From Clostridiales bacterium (lineage in GTDB: Bacteria; Bacillota; Clostridia; Oscillospirales; QAMX01), in assembly GCA_012800055.1 (NCBI GenBank), contig JAAZKA010000005.1:1-33561 (forward strand): DNA of 33,561 nucleotides, written 5' to 3'. The translations under genes and the position numbers were made by a program. Below are positions 9,380 to 17,270 of the stretch, in pieces. The notes under the pieces are model-generated. The model was not told the DNA's origin. It did no database searches and saw only the letters and a list, made by a program, of their open reading frames with translations. The stretch's first letter is position 1, and each line of letters begins with the position of its first letter.

Positions 9380-9673
9380 ATGAAAGACCTGATCTGTCTG
9401 CGCTGCGGAACACCGCTGCGATGTGCCGGACGTGAAAAGCTCCAGCTCGGTCAGACGGGGTGGATTCTGGGCAGCCTGCCCAAACTGCTCTCCGGCGCAC
9501 TGGAAGTGGACATCTACATCTGTCCGATGTGCGGCAAGCTGGAGTTCTATCTCCCTGCGGAGGAGTTTGCCGAGGAATCAATCCCACAGCGCAAATGCCC
9601 GGTATGCAGACGGTCGCACGACTTCGACGCACCCCTGTGTCCCTTCTGCAAGCATAAATACTACGCCCGGTGA
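9380..9673 (+). CDS. Small zinc-ribbon protein with four CxxC knuckles
   Basis: The 97-residue protein has four Cys pairs: CLRCG (residues 6-10), CPMCG (near 48), CPVC (near 73) and CPFC (near 87). These are enough for two zinc-binding ribbons. The middle is hydrophobic but without a convincing transmembrane helix. A perfect AAGGAG lies five bases before the ATG, and the gene follows paralogue B by 20 bases, so it closes the thuA operon. Possible roles are nucleic-acid or protein binding as a small adaptor. Nothing in the sequence picks one, and no specific family is recognised. Confidence 0.72.
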   Translation: MKDLICLRCGTPLRCAGREKLQLGQTGWILGSLPKLLSGALEVDIYICPMCGKLEFYLPAEEFAEESIPQRKCPVCRRSHDFDAPLCPFCKHKYYAR

Positions 9674-9678
9674 ACAAA

Positions 9679-9717
9679 ACACACGCCTGCCTCCAATTTC
9701 AGGAGACAGGCGTGTGT
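9679..9717. terminator. Bidirectional intrinsic terminator between convergent operons
   Basis: An 11-base perfect stem (9679-9689 with 9707-9717) is extended inside by four more pairs after one mismatch, around a loop of about seven bases. On the minus strand it is followed by TTTTGTTC; on the plus strand by CTTTCATCATTTTC. It would stop the thuA operon from the left and the chromate-transporter genes from the right. Confidence 0.8.
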
Positions 9718-9785
9718 GTGCTTTCATCATTTTCTTCCCGGCAGCAGCCGGAACAGCATGCCCATGTCGGCCGCGGCGGCATGTC

Positions 9786-10352
9786 CTACAGCCCAAACAC
9801 GATCCCGACGACCGCCGCCGCCGCGATGATGACGATCGGGTGGAGCTTCTTCCACTTCCACATCACGGCGAACAGCACGGCAAACAGAATCCACTCACGC
9901 CACAGGAATAAGCTCTCCCACGCGCCGGACGCCGCGAACGCCGTCTCATTGAGCAGCGACACGCGCAGCATCGACACGCCCGCCACCGCGATCAAACCGG
10001 TGACTGCCGGACGCACCCCCATGAACGCCGCGTTGACCCAGCGGTTCTCACGGAACTTCTCCAGTGCCCGCGCGATGAGCAGGATAGAGAGATACGACGG
10101 CAGGATCAATCCAAACGTCGCAATCATTCCTCCCGGGATGCCGGCAGCCATCACGCCGGCGTAAGTCGCCATATTCACACCGATGGGTCCGGGCGTCGAC
10201 TCACCCACCGCGATCATATTGCTGAGCATCGCCGTATCGAACCACGGGTACTTCTCCGCCAGTTCCTGCAGGAACGGTATCGTCGCGAGTCCGCCGCCGA
10301 CCGCAAACAGACCGATTTTGAAAAACTCATAAAATAGCTGCCAATAGATCAT
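9786..10352 (-). CDS. Chromate transporter family protein, second half-size subunit
   Basis: The 188-residue membrane protein is of the CHR family, with about five or six hydrophobic segments. Family landmarks are the glycine-rich FAVGGGLATIPFLQEL near residue 14 and the proline motif GESTPGPIGVNMATYAG near 50. It pairs with the gene before it: the ATG at 10352 overlaps the stop of that gene as ATGA. Short CHR proteins occur as such gene pairs in Firmicutes and are thought to act together as one transporter; long ChrA proteins are the fused form. Chromate efflux is known for some members; the physiological anion here is not known. The frame is open well upstream of this start but that part reads as out-of-frame sequence of the first subunit. 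Confidence 0.88.
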   Translation of the reverse strand: MIYWQLFYEFFKIGLFAVGGGLATIPFLQELAEKYPWFDTAMLSNMIAVGESTPGPIGVNMATYAGVMAAGIPGGMIATFGLILPSYLSILLIARALEKFRENRWVNAAFMGVRPAVTGLIAVAGVSMLRVSLLNETAFAASGAWESLFLWREWILFAVLFAVMWKWKKLHPIVIIAAAAVVGIVFGL

Positions 10353-10888
10353 ATCTTCTTCCCCCGCAGTTCGCATACGATCCCGATCGCCGCCGCGCCA
10401 AGGATCGGATACACCGGCGACAGCCGGACGAACAACAGCAGCAGCAGCGATGCTGCAAAGATCAGCCTCGCCCAGACGGTCTTCACGTTGCTCTTCCACA
10501 GTCTGATGACGGCATTCAGGATCAGCACCGCCACGGCGACGCGGATGCCGTTGAACGCGTGCTGCACCGCCGGGATATCCGCAAAGTTCTTCAGCACCAG
10601 CGCGATGATCGTGATGATGATGACAGCCGGAAAGACAACTCCGATCGTCGCGCACGCGGCACCGAGTGCGCCCTTTTGCTTTGCCCCGACGAACGTCGCC
10701 GTGTTGACCGCGATCACACCCGGCGTACACTGCGCCACCGCATAGTAGTCGAGGATTTCCTCTTTTGTCGCCCAGTCGTGGCGTTCACACAGCTCTTTCT
10801 GGAACATCGGCAGCATCGCGTAGCCGCCGCCGAATGTGAACGTCCCGATCTTCGCGAAGGTCAAAAACAGGTCCAAGTAGATATTCAT
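10349..10888 (-). CDS. Chromate transporter family protein, first half-size subunit
   Basis: The 179-residue CHR-family membrane protein has GTFTFGGGYAMLPMFQKEL at residues 15-33 and AVAQCTPGVIAVNTATF near 52, followed by three or four hydrophobic helices and a short basic tail (RGKKI). It is homologous to, but clearly different from, its partner, as expected for inverted-topology half subunits. GGAG precedes the ATG by ten bases and the gene begins only 13 bases after the rsmG stop, with no room for a promoter. It is therefore probably co-transcribed with the mnmE-mnmG-rsmG group. Real substrate unknown; chromate or another oxyanion such as sulfate is the family expectation. Confidence 0.88.
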   Translation of the reverse strand: MNIYLDLFLTFAKIGTFTFGGGYAMLPMFQKELCERHDWATKEEILDYYAVAQCTPGVIAVNTATFVGAKQKGALGAACATIGVVFPAVIIITIIALVLKNFADIPAVQHAFNGIRVAVAVLILNAVIRLWKSNVKTVWARLIFAASLLLLLFVRLSPVYPILGAAAIGIVCELRGKKI

Positions 10889-10901
10889 TGCGTGTACTCT
10901 C

Positions 10902-11612
10902 CTATAGCGGAAGCTGTTTGATTTTTGCGAAGCGCCGGGGATACATGCCGGGTGCCGCGGAGACCTTCTCCACCCAGACCGCGCGGTGCATCACGTCCGT
11001 TCCGGGGACCGTGTAGTCCTCCACGTGTGCGATTCGCCCGCCGAGCTTTTGGATGGCACTCTTTGCCTCGTTGATCTCTTCATCGCTGCCGGCGGACTTC
11101 ATCGCGCAGAACATGCCTTTCATTTTTACAAGCGGCAGGCACAGTTCCGCGAGAATGTTGAGCCGTGCGACCGCACGGGAGACGGCGACGTCGAAGCTCT
11201 CGCGCATTCCCTTCGGCGGTACGGCAGCGTACTCCTCGGCTCTGGCGTGGATGCAGGTGATGTTTTCCAGTTTCAGCGCGTCGACGGTCTCCTTCAGGAA
11301 GGCAATCTTCTTCTCCGTCGCGTCGAGCAATGTCAGCCTGATCGAAGGTTCACAGATGCGCAGCGGCATCCCGGGAAATCCCGCGCCGCAGCCGACGTCG
11401 ATCACCGACTTGCCTGCAAACTCATACTGCGGGATGAGCGCGGCACAGTCAAGCAAATGCAGCTTGACCGCTTCGTCCGGGTCGGTGATTGCCGTGAGAT
11501 TCATCACGGTATTTTTGTCCAGCACGCACTGCAAGTATGCAAGCAATGTATCCGCGTGCGCCGGATCAATACGCAGCGCGGTCAGACCGTCGGTCAGTAC
11601 GGCCGATTTCAT
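10902..11612 (-). CDS. rsmG: 16S rRNA (guanine527-N7)-methyltransferase RsmG
   Basis: RsmG places m7G at position 527 of 16S rRNA using S-adenosylmethionine. The 236-residue protein has the Rossmann methyltransferase signature VIDVGCGAGFPGMPL near residue 68, LLDATEKKIAFL near 95, and SRAVARLNILAELCLPLVK near 142, all characteristic of RsmG/GidB. The start at 11612 fits the B. subtilis protein better than an ATG 24 bases upstream, and has GGAGAG about nine bases before it. It lies just after mnmG, the usual Firmicutes order. Loss of RsmG is known to give low-level streptomycin resistance. Confidence 0.95.
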   Translation of the reverse strand: MKSAVLTDGLTALRIDPAHADTLLAYLQCVLDKNTVMNLTAITDPDEAVKLHLLDCAALIPQYEFAGKSVIDVGCGAGFPGMPLRICEPSIRLTLLDATEKKIAFLKETVDALKLENITCIHARAEEYAAVPPKGMRESFDVAVSRAVARLNILAELCLPLVKMKGMFCAMKSAGSDEEINEAKSAIQKLGGRIAHVEDYTVPGTDVMHRAVWVEKVSAAPGMYPRRFAKIKQLPL

Positions 11613-11643
11613 AAGCAGTCTCTCTCCAGTCGTCATTCTTCAC

Positions 11644-13509
11644 TCAGCGCAAACCCAGTGCAATCATCAGCACCGTTACGTCCGCCGGACTGACACCGGA
11701 GATGCGCGCGGCCTGCCCGATGCTGCGCGGCTTCAGCTTCGACAGTTTCTGACGCGCCTCCATCCTTAACCCCGGCAGGTTGAAATCAAACCCCTCGGGG
11801 AACAGACGCCCCTCCAACTTCCGGAACGTCTTCACCGCTGCCTCCTGCCGCTTGAGATATCCCTCATAGCGGATGGCGATCTCCGCAGCTTCCCAGACCA
11901 CCTTCGGCAGCACCGGCCGCTCCGTATCCACGCACGCAAGCGCCGTATAGTCAAGCTCCGGACGCCTGAGCAGCGCCCCCAGCTTCACGCCCGTATCCGT
12001 CTGCGCACTTTTCCGTGACGCCAGCAGATCCGCCAGCGTATCCGACGGCGCAATCGTCGTCCGCTCGATGCGCGCGATCTCCGCATCCACTGCCTGATAC
12101 TTCGCAAGCACCCGGTCATACCGCTCCTGCGATACCAACCCCACGCGCCGCCCATATTTACACATCCGGATGTCGGCGTTGTCCTGACGCAGCAGCAGCC
12201 GGTACTCCGACCGCGATGTCATCATCCGGTACGGCTCATTGGTACCCTTCGTCACGAGGTCATCAATCAGCGTACCGATGTAGCCGTCCGCGCGGTCGAG
12301 TACAAGCGGCGGCTCACCGCGGAGCTTCAGTGACGCGTTGACGCCCGCCATATACCCCTGCACCGCTGCTTCCTCATATCCCGATGTCCCGTTGAACTGA
12401 CCGGCACCGTACAGGCCCGGCAGCGTCAGGCACTCGAGCGTCGCGTCGAACTGCGTCGGATCGGCGCAGTCATACTCGATCGCGTACGCCGGACGCATTG
12501 CCTCTGCATGCTCCAGCCCCGGCACCGTCCGCATCATCGCGAGCTGCACATCCTCCGGCATCGACGACGATAAGCCCTGTACATACAGCTCCTCCGTATC
12601 AAGTCCCATCGGTTCGATGAACAGCGTATGCCGCTCTTTATCCGCAAAGCGTACAATCTTATCCTCGATGGACGGACAGTATCGCGGGCCGATGCCCTCG
12701 ATATCGCCGGAGTACAGCGGAGATCGGGAAAGATTCGCGCGGATGACCTCCTTGGTCTGCTGTGTCGTATGGGTCATATAGCACACCGCGCGGTTCTCGA
12801 GCGGTGTGACGGTCTCGAATGAGAACGGTTCGATCTCACCGTCGCCGGGCTGCAGCTCAAGGTGTGAAAAGTCAACGGTACGCCGGTTGATACGCGGCGG
12901 GGTGCCGGTCTTGAACCGCCGCATCCGCACGCCGAGTTTTTCCAGCGACTCGGTCAGCGCCGTCACTGCGTGCATCCCGTCCGGACCGCTCTCGTAGGAG
13001 ACGTCGCCGATAATGACTCGCCCCCTGAGATATGTCCCCGTCGCGACGACTACCGCGCGCACCCGGTATACCGCCCCGATGCGTGTCACGACCGCGCTGA
13101 CATGCCCGTCCTCGGTGAGAATGTCGGTGACCTCAGCTTGTTTCAGCGTGAGATTTTCCTGCCGCTCAAGCACACCTTTCATATAAAGCCGGTACGCGGC
13201 GCGGTCGGCCTGCGCACGGAGACTGCGGACAGCGGGACCTTTGCTGGCGTTGAGCATCCGGTACTGGATGCATGTCGCGTCGGCAGCACGCCCCATCTCG
13301 CCGCCCAGCGCGTCCAGTTCCCGCACGAGGTGCCCCTTCGCCGTCCCTCCGATCGCCGGGTTGCACGGCATATTCCCCACCGCGTCCAGGTTGATTGTAA
13401 AGCAGATGGTGCGCAAACCCAAGCGTGCCGCTGCGAGCGCCGCCTCTATCCCCGCGTGACCCGCGCCGATCACCGCTATATCGTAGTTCCCCGCGTCGTA
13501 TCGCATCAT
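11644..13509 (-). CDS. mnmG: tRNA uridine-5-carboxymethylaminomethyl modification enzyme MnmG (GidA)
   Basis: With MnmE, MnmG installs the aminomethyl/carboxymethylaminomethyl group on the wobble uridine (U34) of several tRNAs. The 621-residue protein begins with an FAD-binding Rossmann motif (IAVIGAGHAGIEAALAAARLG) and has GNMPCNPAIGGTAKGHL near residue 45 with the family Cys, the second conserved Cys in GPRYCPSIEDKIVRF near 275, and the helical C-terminal domain ending in GQAARISGVSPADVTVL. Length is typical. Two adjacent ATGs (13509, 13506) are possible starts; the ribosome site is weak, consistent with coupling to mnmE, which ends 20 bases upstream. Confidence 0.96.
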   Translation of the reverse strand: MMRYDAGNYDIAVIGAGHAGIEAALAAARLGLRTICFTINLDAVGNMPCNPAIGGTAKGHLVRELDALGGEMGRAADATCIQYRMLNASKGPAVRSLRAQADRAAYRLYMKGVLERQENLTLKQAEVTDILTEDGHVSAVVTRIGAVYRVRAVVVATGTYLRGRVIIGDVSYESGPDGMHAVTALTESLEKLGVRMRRFKTGTPPRINRRTVDFSHLELQPGDGEIEPFSFETVTPLENRAVCYMTHTTQQTKEVIRANLSRSPLYSGDIEGIGPRYCPSIEDKIVRFADKERHTLFIEPMGLDTEELYVQGLSSSMPEDVQLAMMRTVPGLEHAEAMRPAYAIEYDCADPTQFDATLECLTLPGLYGAGQFNGTSGYEEAAVQGYMAGVNASLKLRGEPPLVLDRADGYIGTLIDDLVTKGTNEPYRMMTSRSEYRLLLRQDNADIRMCKYGRRVGLVSQERYDRVLAKYQAVDAEIARIERTTIAPSDTLADLLASRKSAQTDTGVKLGALLRRPELDYTALACVDTERPVLPKVVWEAAEIAIRYEGYLKRQEAAVKTFRKLEGRLFPEGFDFNLPGLRMEARQKLSKLKPRSIGQAARISGVSPADVTVLMIALGLR

Positions 13510-13529
13510 ACCATTCCGTTTCGCTTCGT

Positions 13530-14822
13530 TTATTTTCCCACACAGAACCGGGAGAAGATCGCCGCGAGGATGTCCTCCGACGCGGTTTGCCCGGTCAGTT
13601 CTCCGAGAATGGCGGCGGCGTCTTCGATATCGCTCATTGCGGCGTCGGGCGTCAGCGTGAGCGCACTCTTCGCGCGGACAACGCTCGCGTATGCCCGCCG
13701 CAGTACGTCCGCCTGACGCGGATTGGTGACCGTCGAGCCGTCCGACGCGATGTCCCCGAGCCGCAGCGCCTGTGCAATCGCGGCTTTCAACTCAGGGATC
13801 CCCTCACCGGTCTCCGCGCTGACCGCCAGCATCCCCGGCATCCGCGCGCCCAGGTCGGATTTCCCGCAGATTCTCAACACCGGCACACCTTCGGGAAGTT
13901 CCGGCATCACACTCTCGCCGTCATGGACCGCGATAATCAGGTCGGCATTTTCCATCGCCCTGCGTGTCCGCTCGACACCCGCGCGCTCGACGACGTCCGC
14001 CGTATCCCGCAGTCCCGCCGTATCCAGCAGCCGCACCGGAATTCCCGAGAGTGTTACACACGCTTCCACGACGTCGCGCGTCGTACCCGGGATATCCGTC
14101 ACGATCGCGCGTTCTTCACCGGTCAGCGCATTCAGGAGCGACGACTTTCCGACGTTCGGCGCACCCGCAAGCACGCACACCGCGCCGTTTTTGAGCATTG
14201 CCCCATCCCGCCCGCTGTCCGCAAGCTTCCTGAGCAACGCCGCCGCGTCGTCGAGTGTCCGTATTGCGTCGGGAATGAGCAGCTCCGGCACATCGTCGTC
14301 GGGGTAATCGATGACCGCCGAGAAGTGCGCGCACAGCTCAATGAGCGCGTCTCTCACGGGTGTGATACGCTGTCCGAGCGCTCCCTTGAGCTGCGCGGCG
14401 GCATTGCGTGCAGACGCCCGCGTCTCGCTGTCGATCAGGTCGACAACGGCTTCCGCTTGAACGAGGTCGAGCCGACCGTTCTCATAAGCGCGTCTCGTGT
14501 ACTCGCCGGGCTTCGCCGGGACGGCTCCTGCACGGTACAGCGCGTCAAGCAATGCCTCGAGCACACCGGGCGAACCGTGGCAATAAAACTCCACGGTATC
14601 CTCACCGGTGTAGGACGCGGGAGCTTTCATGTAGACAAAAAGCCCCTCGTCGATGCGCACGCCGTCGGCATAGAATCCCGCAAGCGTCACGCGCCGGGGC
14701 TTCACGGTCTTGACATGCGCGACCTTCCGGGCAATGGGGAGCGCGTCGGGACCGCTCAAGCGCAGCACACCGATGGCCGAGCGAACCGGCGCGGTGGCGA
14801 TGGCGGCGATGGTGGTATTCAT
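13530..14822 (-). CDS. mnmE: tRNA modification GTPase MnmE (TrmE)
   Basis: MnmE is the GTPase partner of MnmG in wobble-uridine modification. The 430-residue protein has the folate-binding N-terminal domain (about 1-115, with GEDTVEFYCHGSPGV), helical middle, and inserted G domain: G1 GAPNVGKSS near 212, G2 TDIPGTTRD near 236, G3 DTAGLRDT near 260. The usual NKxD guanine motif appears as GKSD. The C-terminus is the family FCVGK with its conserved Cys. The start MNTTIAAIA was chosen by homology; GAGGAG is only three bases before it. An intrinsic terminator ends 11 bases before this ATG, so the gene must be expressed through it. Confidence 0.95.
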   Translation of the reverse strand: MNTTIAAIATAPVRSAIGVLRLSGPDALPIARKVAHVKTVKPRRVTLAGFYADGVRIDEGLFVYMKAPASYTGEDTVEFYCHGSPGVLEALLDALYRAGAVPAKPGEYTRRAYENGRLDLVQAEAVVDLIDSETRASARNAAAQLKGALGQRITPVRDALIELCAHFSAVIDYPDDDVPELLIPDAIRTLDDAAALLRKLADSGRDGAMLKNGAVCVLAGAPNVGKSSLLNALTGEERAIVTDIPGTTRDVVEACVTLSGIPVRLLDTAGLRDTADVVERAGVERTRRAMENADLIIAVHDGESVMPELPEGVPVLRICGKSDLGARMPGMLAVSAETGEGIPELKAAIAQALRLGDIASDGSTVTNPRQADVLRRAYASVVRAKSALTLTPDAAMSDIEDAAAILGELTGQTASEDILAAIFSRFCVGK

Positions 14823-14833
14823 AGGCTCCTCAC

Positions 14834-14867
14834 AAAAAGGACGAACCTCCCAAGAAGAGGTTCGTCC
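14834..14867 (-). terminator. Intrinsic terminator between jag and mnmE
   Basis: On the minus strand a perfect 11-base stem, GGACGAACCTC paired with GAGGTTCGTCC (14857-14867 with 14839-14849), has a 7-base loop and is followed at once by TTTTT (14834-14838) and then the mnmE ribosome site GAGGAG. It begins five bases after the jag stop. It looks like a textbook terminator but lies in the leader of mnmE, so partial read-through or regulated antitermination is implied. Confidence 0.88.
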
Positions 14868-14872
14868 GCAGC

Positions 14873-15562
14873 TCATTCTTCTGTTGGGGCGTTTTCTGCG
14901 GTGTGACGATTGCGCGAACCTCCGCGACGCGTCGCGCGGCTGCCGGCGGACAGTGCGATGACGACGCGGCGGTTCGGCTCGCTGCCGATGGAGAAGGTCG
15001 TGACGCCGGCGGTATCCTGCAGCGCCGAGTGGATGACGCGGCGCTCATATGCGCTCATCGGCTCGAGGGTGACGTTCTTCTTGTATTTCAGCACGCGAAC
15101 GGCGATCTTGTTCGCGAGACTGACAAGAGACTCTTCACGTTTTCTGCGGTAGTCCCCGGTATCGACGATGACCTTGATATGCCCGTCCTGCCCGCGGTTG
15201 ACAACGATGGAGGTGATGTATTGCAGCGCGTCGAGTGTCTCGCTGCGGCGGCCGATGACGATGCCCATATCTTCACCTCTGATATCGAGGGAGATGGCTT
15301 CGTCATTTTGGACGACGGAGACGTTTGCTTCGATGCCCATGCGAGCAAGCAGACCGGAGAGGAACTCCTGTGCGACCTCGGCAGGCTTGAGCTGATAGGT
15401 CACGGCGATTCTTGCCTCGACCGCACCCAGACCTAAGAAACCCGCACGCGGCTTCACAAGCTCCTCGACCACTGCTTCCTCACGTGTACAGCCAAGCTGT
15501 GAAAGCGCTATTTGAAGGGCTTCCTCAACGCTTTTTCCGCTTGTTTCTACTCTTCTGAACAT
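14873..15562 (-). CDS. jag: Jag/KhpB-type RNA-binding protein (Jag-N, KH, R3H)
   Basis: The 229-residue protein has a Jag-N domain (residues 1-50, VETSGKSVEEALQ and GFLGLGAVEARI), a type II KH domain with the loop GIVIGRRSETLDALQYI (near 100-116) and an R3H domain with ERRVIHSAL (near 176) and SIGSEPNRRVVI. Jag/KhpB proteins bind RNA, and in streptococci act with KhpA in cell elongation and division. The C-terminal tail is basic and then acidic. The start MFRRVETSG has AAAGGAGG upstream and overlaps the end of yidC by 38 bases in another frame, so the two are coupled. Confidence 0.94.
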   Translation of the reverse strand: MFRRVETSGKSVEEALQIALSQLGCTREEAVVEELVKPRAGFLGLGAVEARIAVTYQLKPAEVAQEFLSGLLARMGIEANVSVVQNDEAISLDIRGEDMGIVIGRRSETLDALQYITSIVVNRGQDGHIKVIVDTGDYRRKREESLVSLANKIAVRVLKYKKNVTLEPMSAYERRVIHSALQDTAGVTTFSIGSEPNRRVVIALSAGSRATRRGGSRNRHTAENAPTEE

Positions 15563-16550
15563 TGACCGCTTTTTCCTCCTTTGGGGGAAGTTTGACTTCT
15601 GGTTTTTCCGATTCCTGTTTCTTTTTTCGCTCGAAATAGAAGTACAGGAAAAATTCCTGTGCGGCAGCTGTGATGTTTGACGCAATCCAGTAGATCCCGA
15701 GTCCGGCAGGCAGCGTAAAGCCGATCCATCCGGAGATCAGCGGCATCAAGTACGTCATTGTACTGTTCTGACCCTCGGGCATGGAACCGGTGCTCTTGAA
15801 CTGCAGCCAGCTCGTCAGCTTCGACAGACCAAACGATGTCAGCGCCGAGACGATCGGGACGAGGAACAGCAGATCTATCACCTTCCAGTTCGGAACGGCG
15901 CCGAGGTTTATACCCAGGAAGGTGAAGTCCATGCGGATGATTTTGTCCGAGATTCCGCGCACAAGGTCGAAGTTCTCGTACATCATTTGTGCGAGGGTCA
16001 GCTCAGAGCCTCGCGCCGTCTCCGTAAGCTGCAGCACCTGCCGGATCTGCTCGATTTCGCCGGCGGTGAGGTTCATCAGGTACGTGAGGGGCTGGCTGAT
16101 AGGCCAGTAGAGGCCGAGCATGATCGGCAGGGTGAGCAAGGTCGGCAGGCAGCCGCCCATCGGGCTGACACCTTCGGCCTTGTAGAGCTTGGTCATCTCC
16201 TCCTGGTACTTCTGCTTATCGTTCTTATAGCGGTTCTCCAGTTCCTTGAGCTTCGGCTGCAGACGCTGTGTTTCCATCATACCCTTTTTGCCCTTGATGG
16301 ACAGCGGCAGCAGCAGAACCTTGGTAATGAGCTGGAAGACGATGATAGCCCAGCCGTAAGACCCGAGCAGGTCGTACAGCTTTCGCAGGAGCCATGCGAA
16401 CGGGCGCACAACGAGGAGGATGAAAATATTGACCCGCGTGCCGTCGGACGTCGTGATGCAGCCGGAGAGGGTCATGCACAGGAAGGCCGCGATCAGTGCG
16501 ATCATCAGCACACGCGTCCATCGTCTGCGGTTGATTTCGTCTCGGAACAT
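15525..16550 (-). CDS. yidC: Membrane protein insertase YidC (SpoIIIJ/OxaA type)
   Basis: YidC inserts membrane proteins into the bilayer, alone or with Sec. The 341-residue protein has an N-terminal signal segment ending in a lipobox (MTLSGC), so it is probably a lipoprotein like B. subtilis SpoIIIJ. It then has the Oxa1/YidC core with TM helices near 40-95, the cytoplasmic coiled hairpin (RLQPKLKELENRYKND), GCLPTLLTLPIMLGLYWPI near 133, LLFLVPIVSALTSF and a terminal pair near 265-305. The tail is strongly basic (KSRNKRKKR), as expected for ribosome binding. The first conserved helix reads ITKVLLLPL, with Lys where SpoIIIJ and E. coli YidC have the groove Arg. It lies in the standard order after yidD. 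Confidence 0.95.
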   Translation of the reverse strand: MFRDEINRRRWTRVLMIALIAAFLCMTLSGCITTSDGTRVNIFILLVVRPFAWLLRKLYDLLGSYGWAIIVFQLITKVLLLPLSIKGKKGMMETQRLQPKLKELENRYKNDKQKYQEEMTKLYKAEGVSPMGGCLPTLLTLPIMLGLYWPISQPLTYLMNLTAGEIEQIRQVLQLTETARGSELTLAQMMYENFDLVRGISDKIIRMDFTFLGINLGAVPNWKVIDLLFLVPIVSALTSFGLSKLTSWLQFKSTGSMPEGQNSTMTYLMPLISGWIGFTLPAGLGIYWIASNITAAAQEFFLYFYFERKKKQESEKPEVKLPPKEEKAVNVQKSRNKRKKR

Positions 16551-16632
16551 AGGCTGTTATTTCCTTTCACATAAGGAGCCTTGCGCGCTTCCGCGGTATG
16601 GGAGCGTGCTGCAGGAGATCATGGGAAATGCC

Positions 16633-16875
16633 TCACGGGACGGGATCATACCCGCCCGGATGGAAGGGGTGGCAGCGAGACAGCCGTTTGACGGCGAGCC
16701 ATGTTCCCCTCCACGCGCCGTACTTTTCGATCGCCTCAAGCGCGTACTCCGAACAAGTAGGGATGAATCTGCAGGCAGGCATTCTCTTCAGCGGCGACAG
16801 CTGCCGGCGGTAGAACCGGATGAACGCCATGAGGGCGTGTTTCACGATCGGACGACGCCCAGCTTTTTCAGACAT
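16633..16875 (-). CDS. yidD: Membrane protein insertion efficiency factor YidD
   Basis: The 80-residue protein is of the YidD family, a small membrane-surface protein that helps YidC-dependent insertion. It has the amphipathic start [13 protein letters not shown], the invariant cysteines in [16 protein letters not shown], and the ending [13 protein letters not shown]. The ATG at 16875 has GAGGG nine bases upstream and overlaps the 3' end of rnpA by 34 bases, the usual coupling in this operon. An 82-base spacer, with no other feature seen, separates it from yidC. Confidence 0.93.
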   Translation of the reverse strand: MSEKAGRRPIVKHALMAFIRFYRRQLSPLKRMPACRFIPTCSEYALEAIEKYGAWRGTWLAVKRLSRCHPFHPGGYDPVP

Positions 16876-17180
16876 TTGTAAAGACCCTCTTTAAGCTGCC
16901 GGTACTCAGCGGTCGCCGCGCGGGCTCTGGCGACGACGACGATATCATAGCCCTGCAGATATGCGTCCTCCGAGGTGCGGTAGGCTTCGCGTATCCGGCG
17001 GCGAACTCGGTTGCGTACAACCGCGCAGCCGATCTTCGTTCCCACTGTGATCCCCAGGCGGTTCACATTCAGGCGGTTCTTCCTCACGTATACCGCGAGA
17101 AACGGATCGGCCGCCGACTTTCCGGCTTGGTAGAGCCTTCTGAAATCTCGGTTTTCCTTTAAGGATATCGTATAGCGCAT
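16842..17180 (-). CDS. rnpA: Ribonuclease P protein component
   Basis: RnpA is the protein subunit that binds the catalytic RNA of RNase P for tRNA 5' maturation. The 112-residue protein shows the family pattern: [10 protein letters not shown] near residue 13, LAVYVRKN near 28, [11 protein letters not shown] near 41, and the RNA-binding signature [13 protein letters not shown] near 56. The ribosome site is weak (CGGA). A stable hairpin lies between it and rpmH. Length and gene order (rpmH-rnpA-yidD-yidC) are typical. Confidence 0.95.
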   Translation of the reverse strand: MRYTISLKENRDFRRLYQAGKSAADPFLAVYVRKNRLNVNRLGITVGTKIGCAVVRNRVRRRIREAYRTSEDAYLQGYDIVVVARARAATAEYRQLKEGLYKCLKKLGVVRS

Positions 17181-17202
17181 ATTTTCCGTCAGTTATGAGT
17201 AT

Positions 17203-17225
17203 GGGCGACCCAAAAACGGTCGCCC
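17203..17225 (-). other. Stable stem-loop between rpmH and rnpA
   Basis: A perfect 8-base stem GGGCGACC/GGTCGCCC surrounds a loop of GTTTTTG on the minus strand. No U-tract follows, so it is more likely an RNA-processing or stability element, or a weak terminator that lowers rnpA expression relative to rpmH. Confidence 0.6.
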
Positions 17226-17270
17226 GATCCTCCGACTGCCCTTTCGGTCTTCCGGGATATTTCGCGTACT

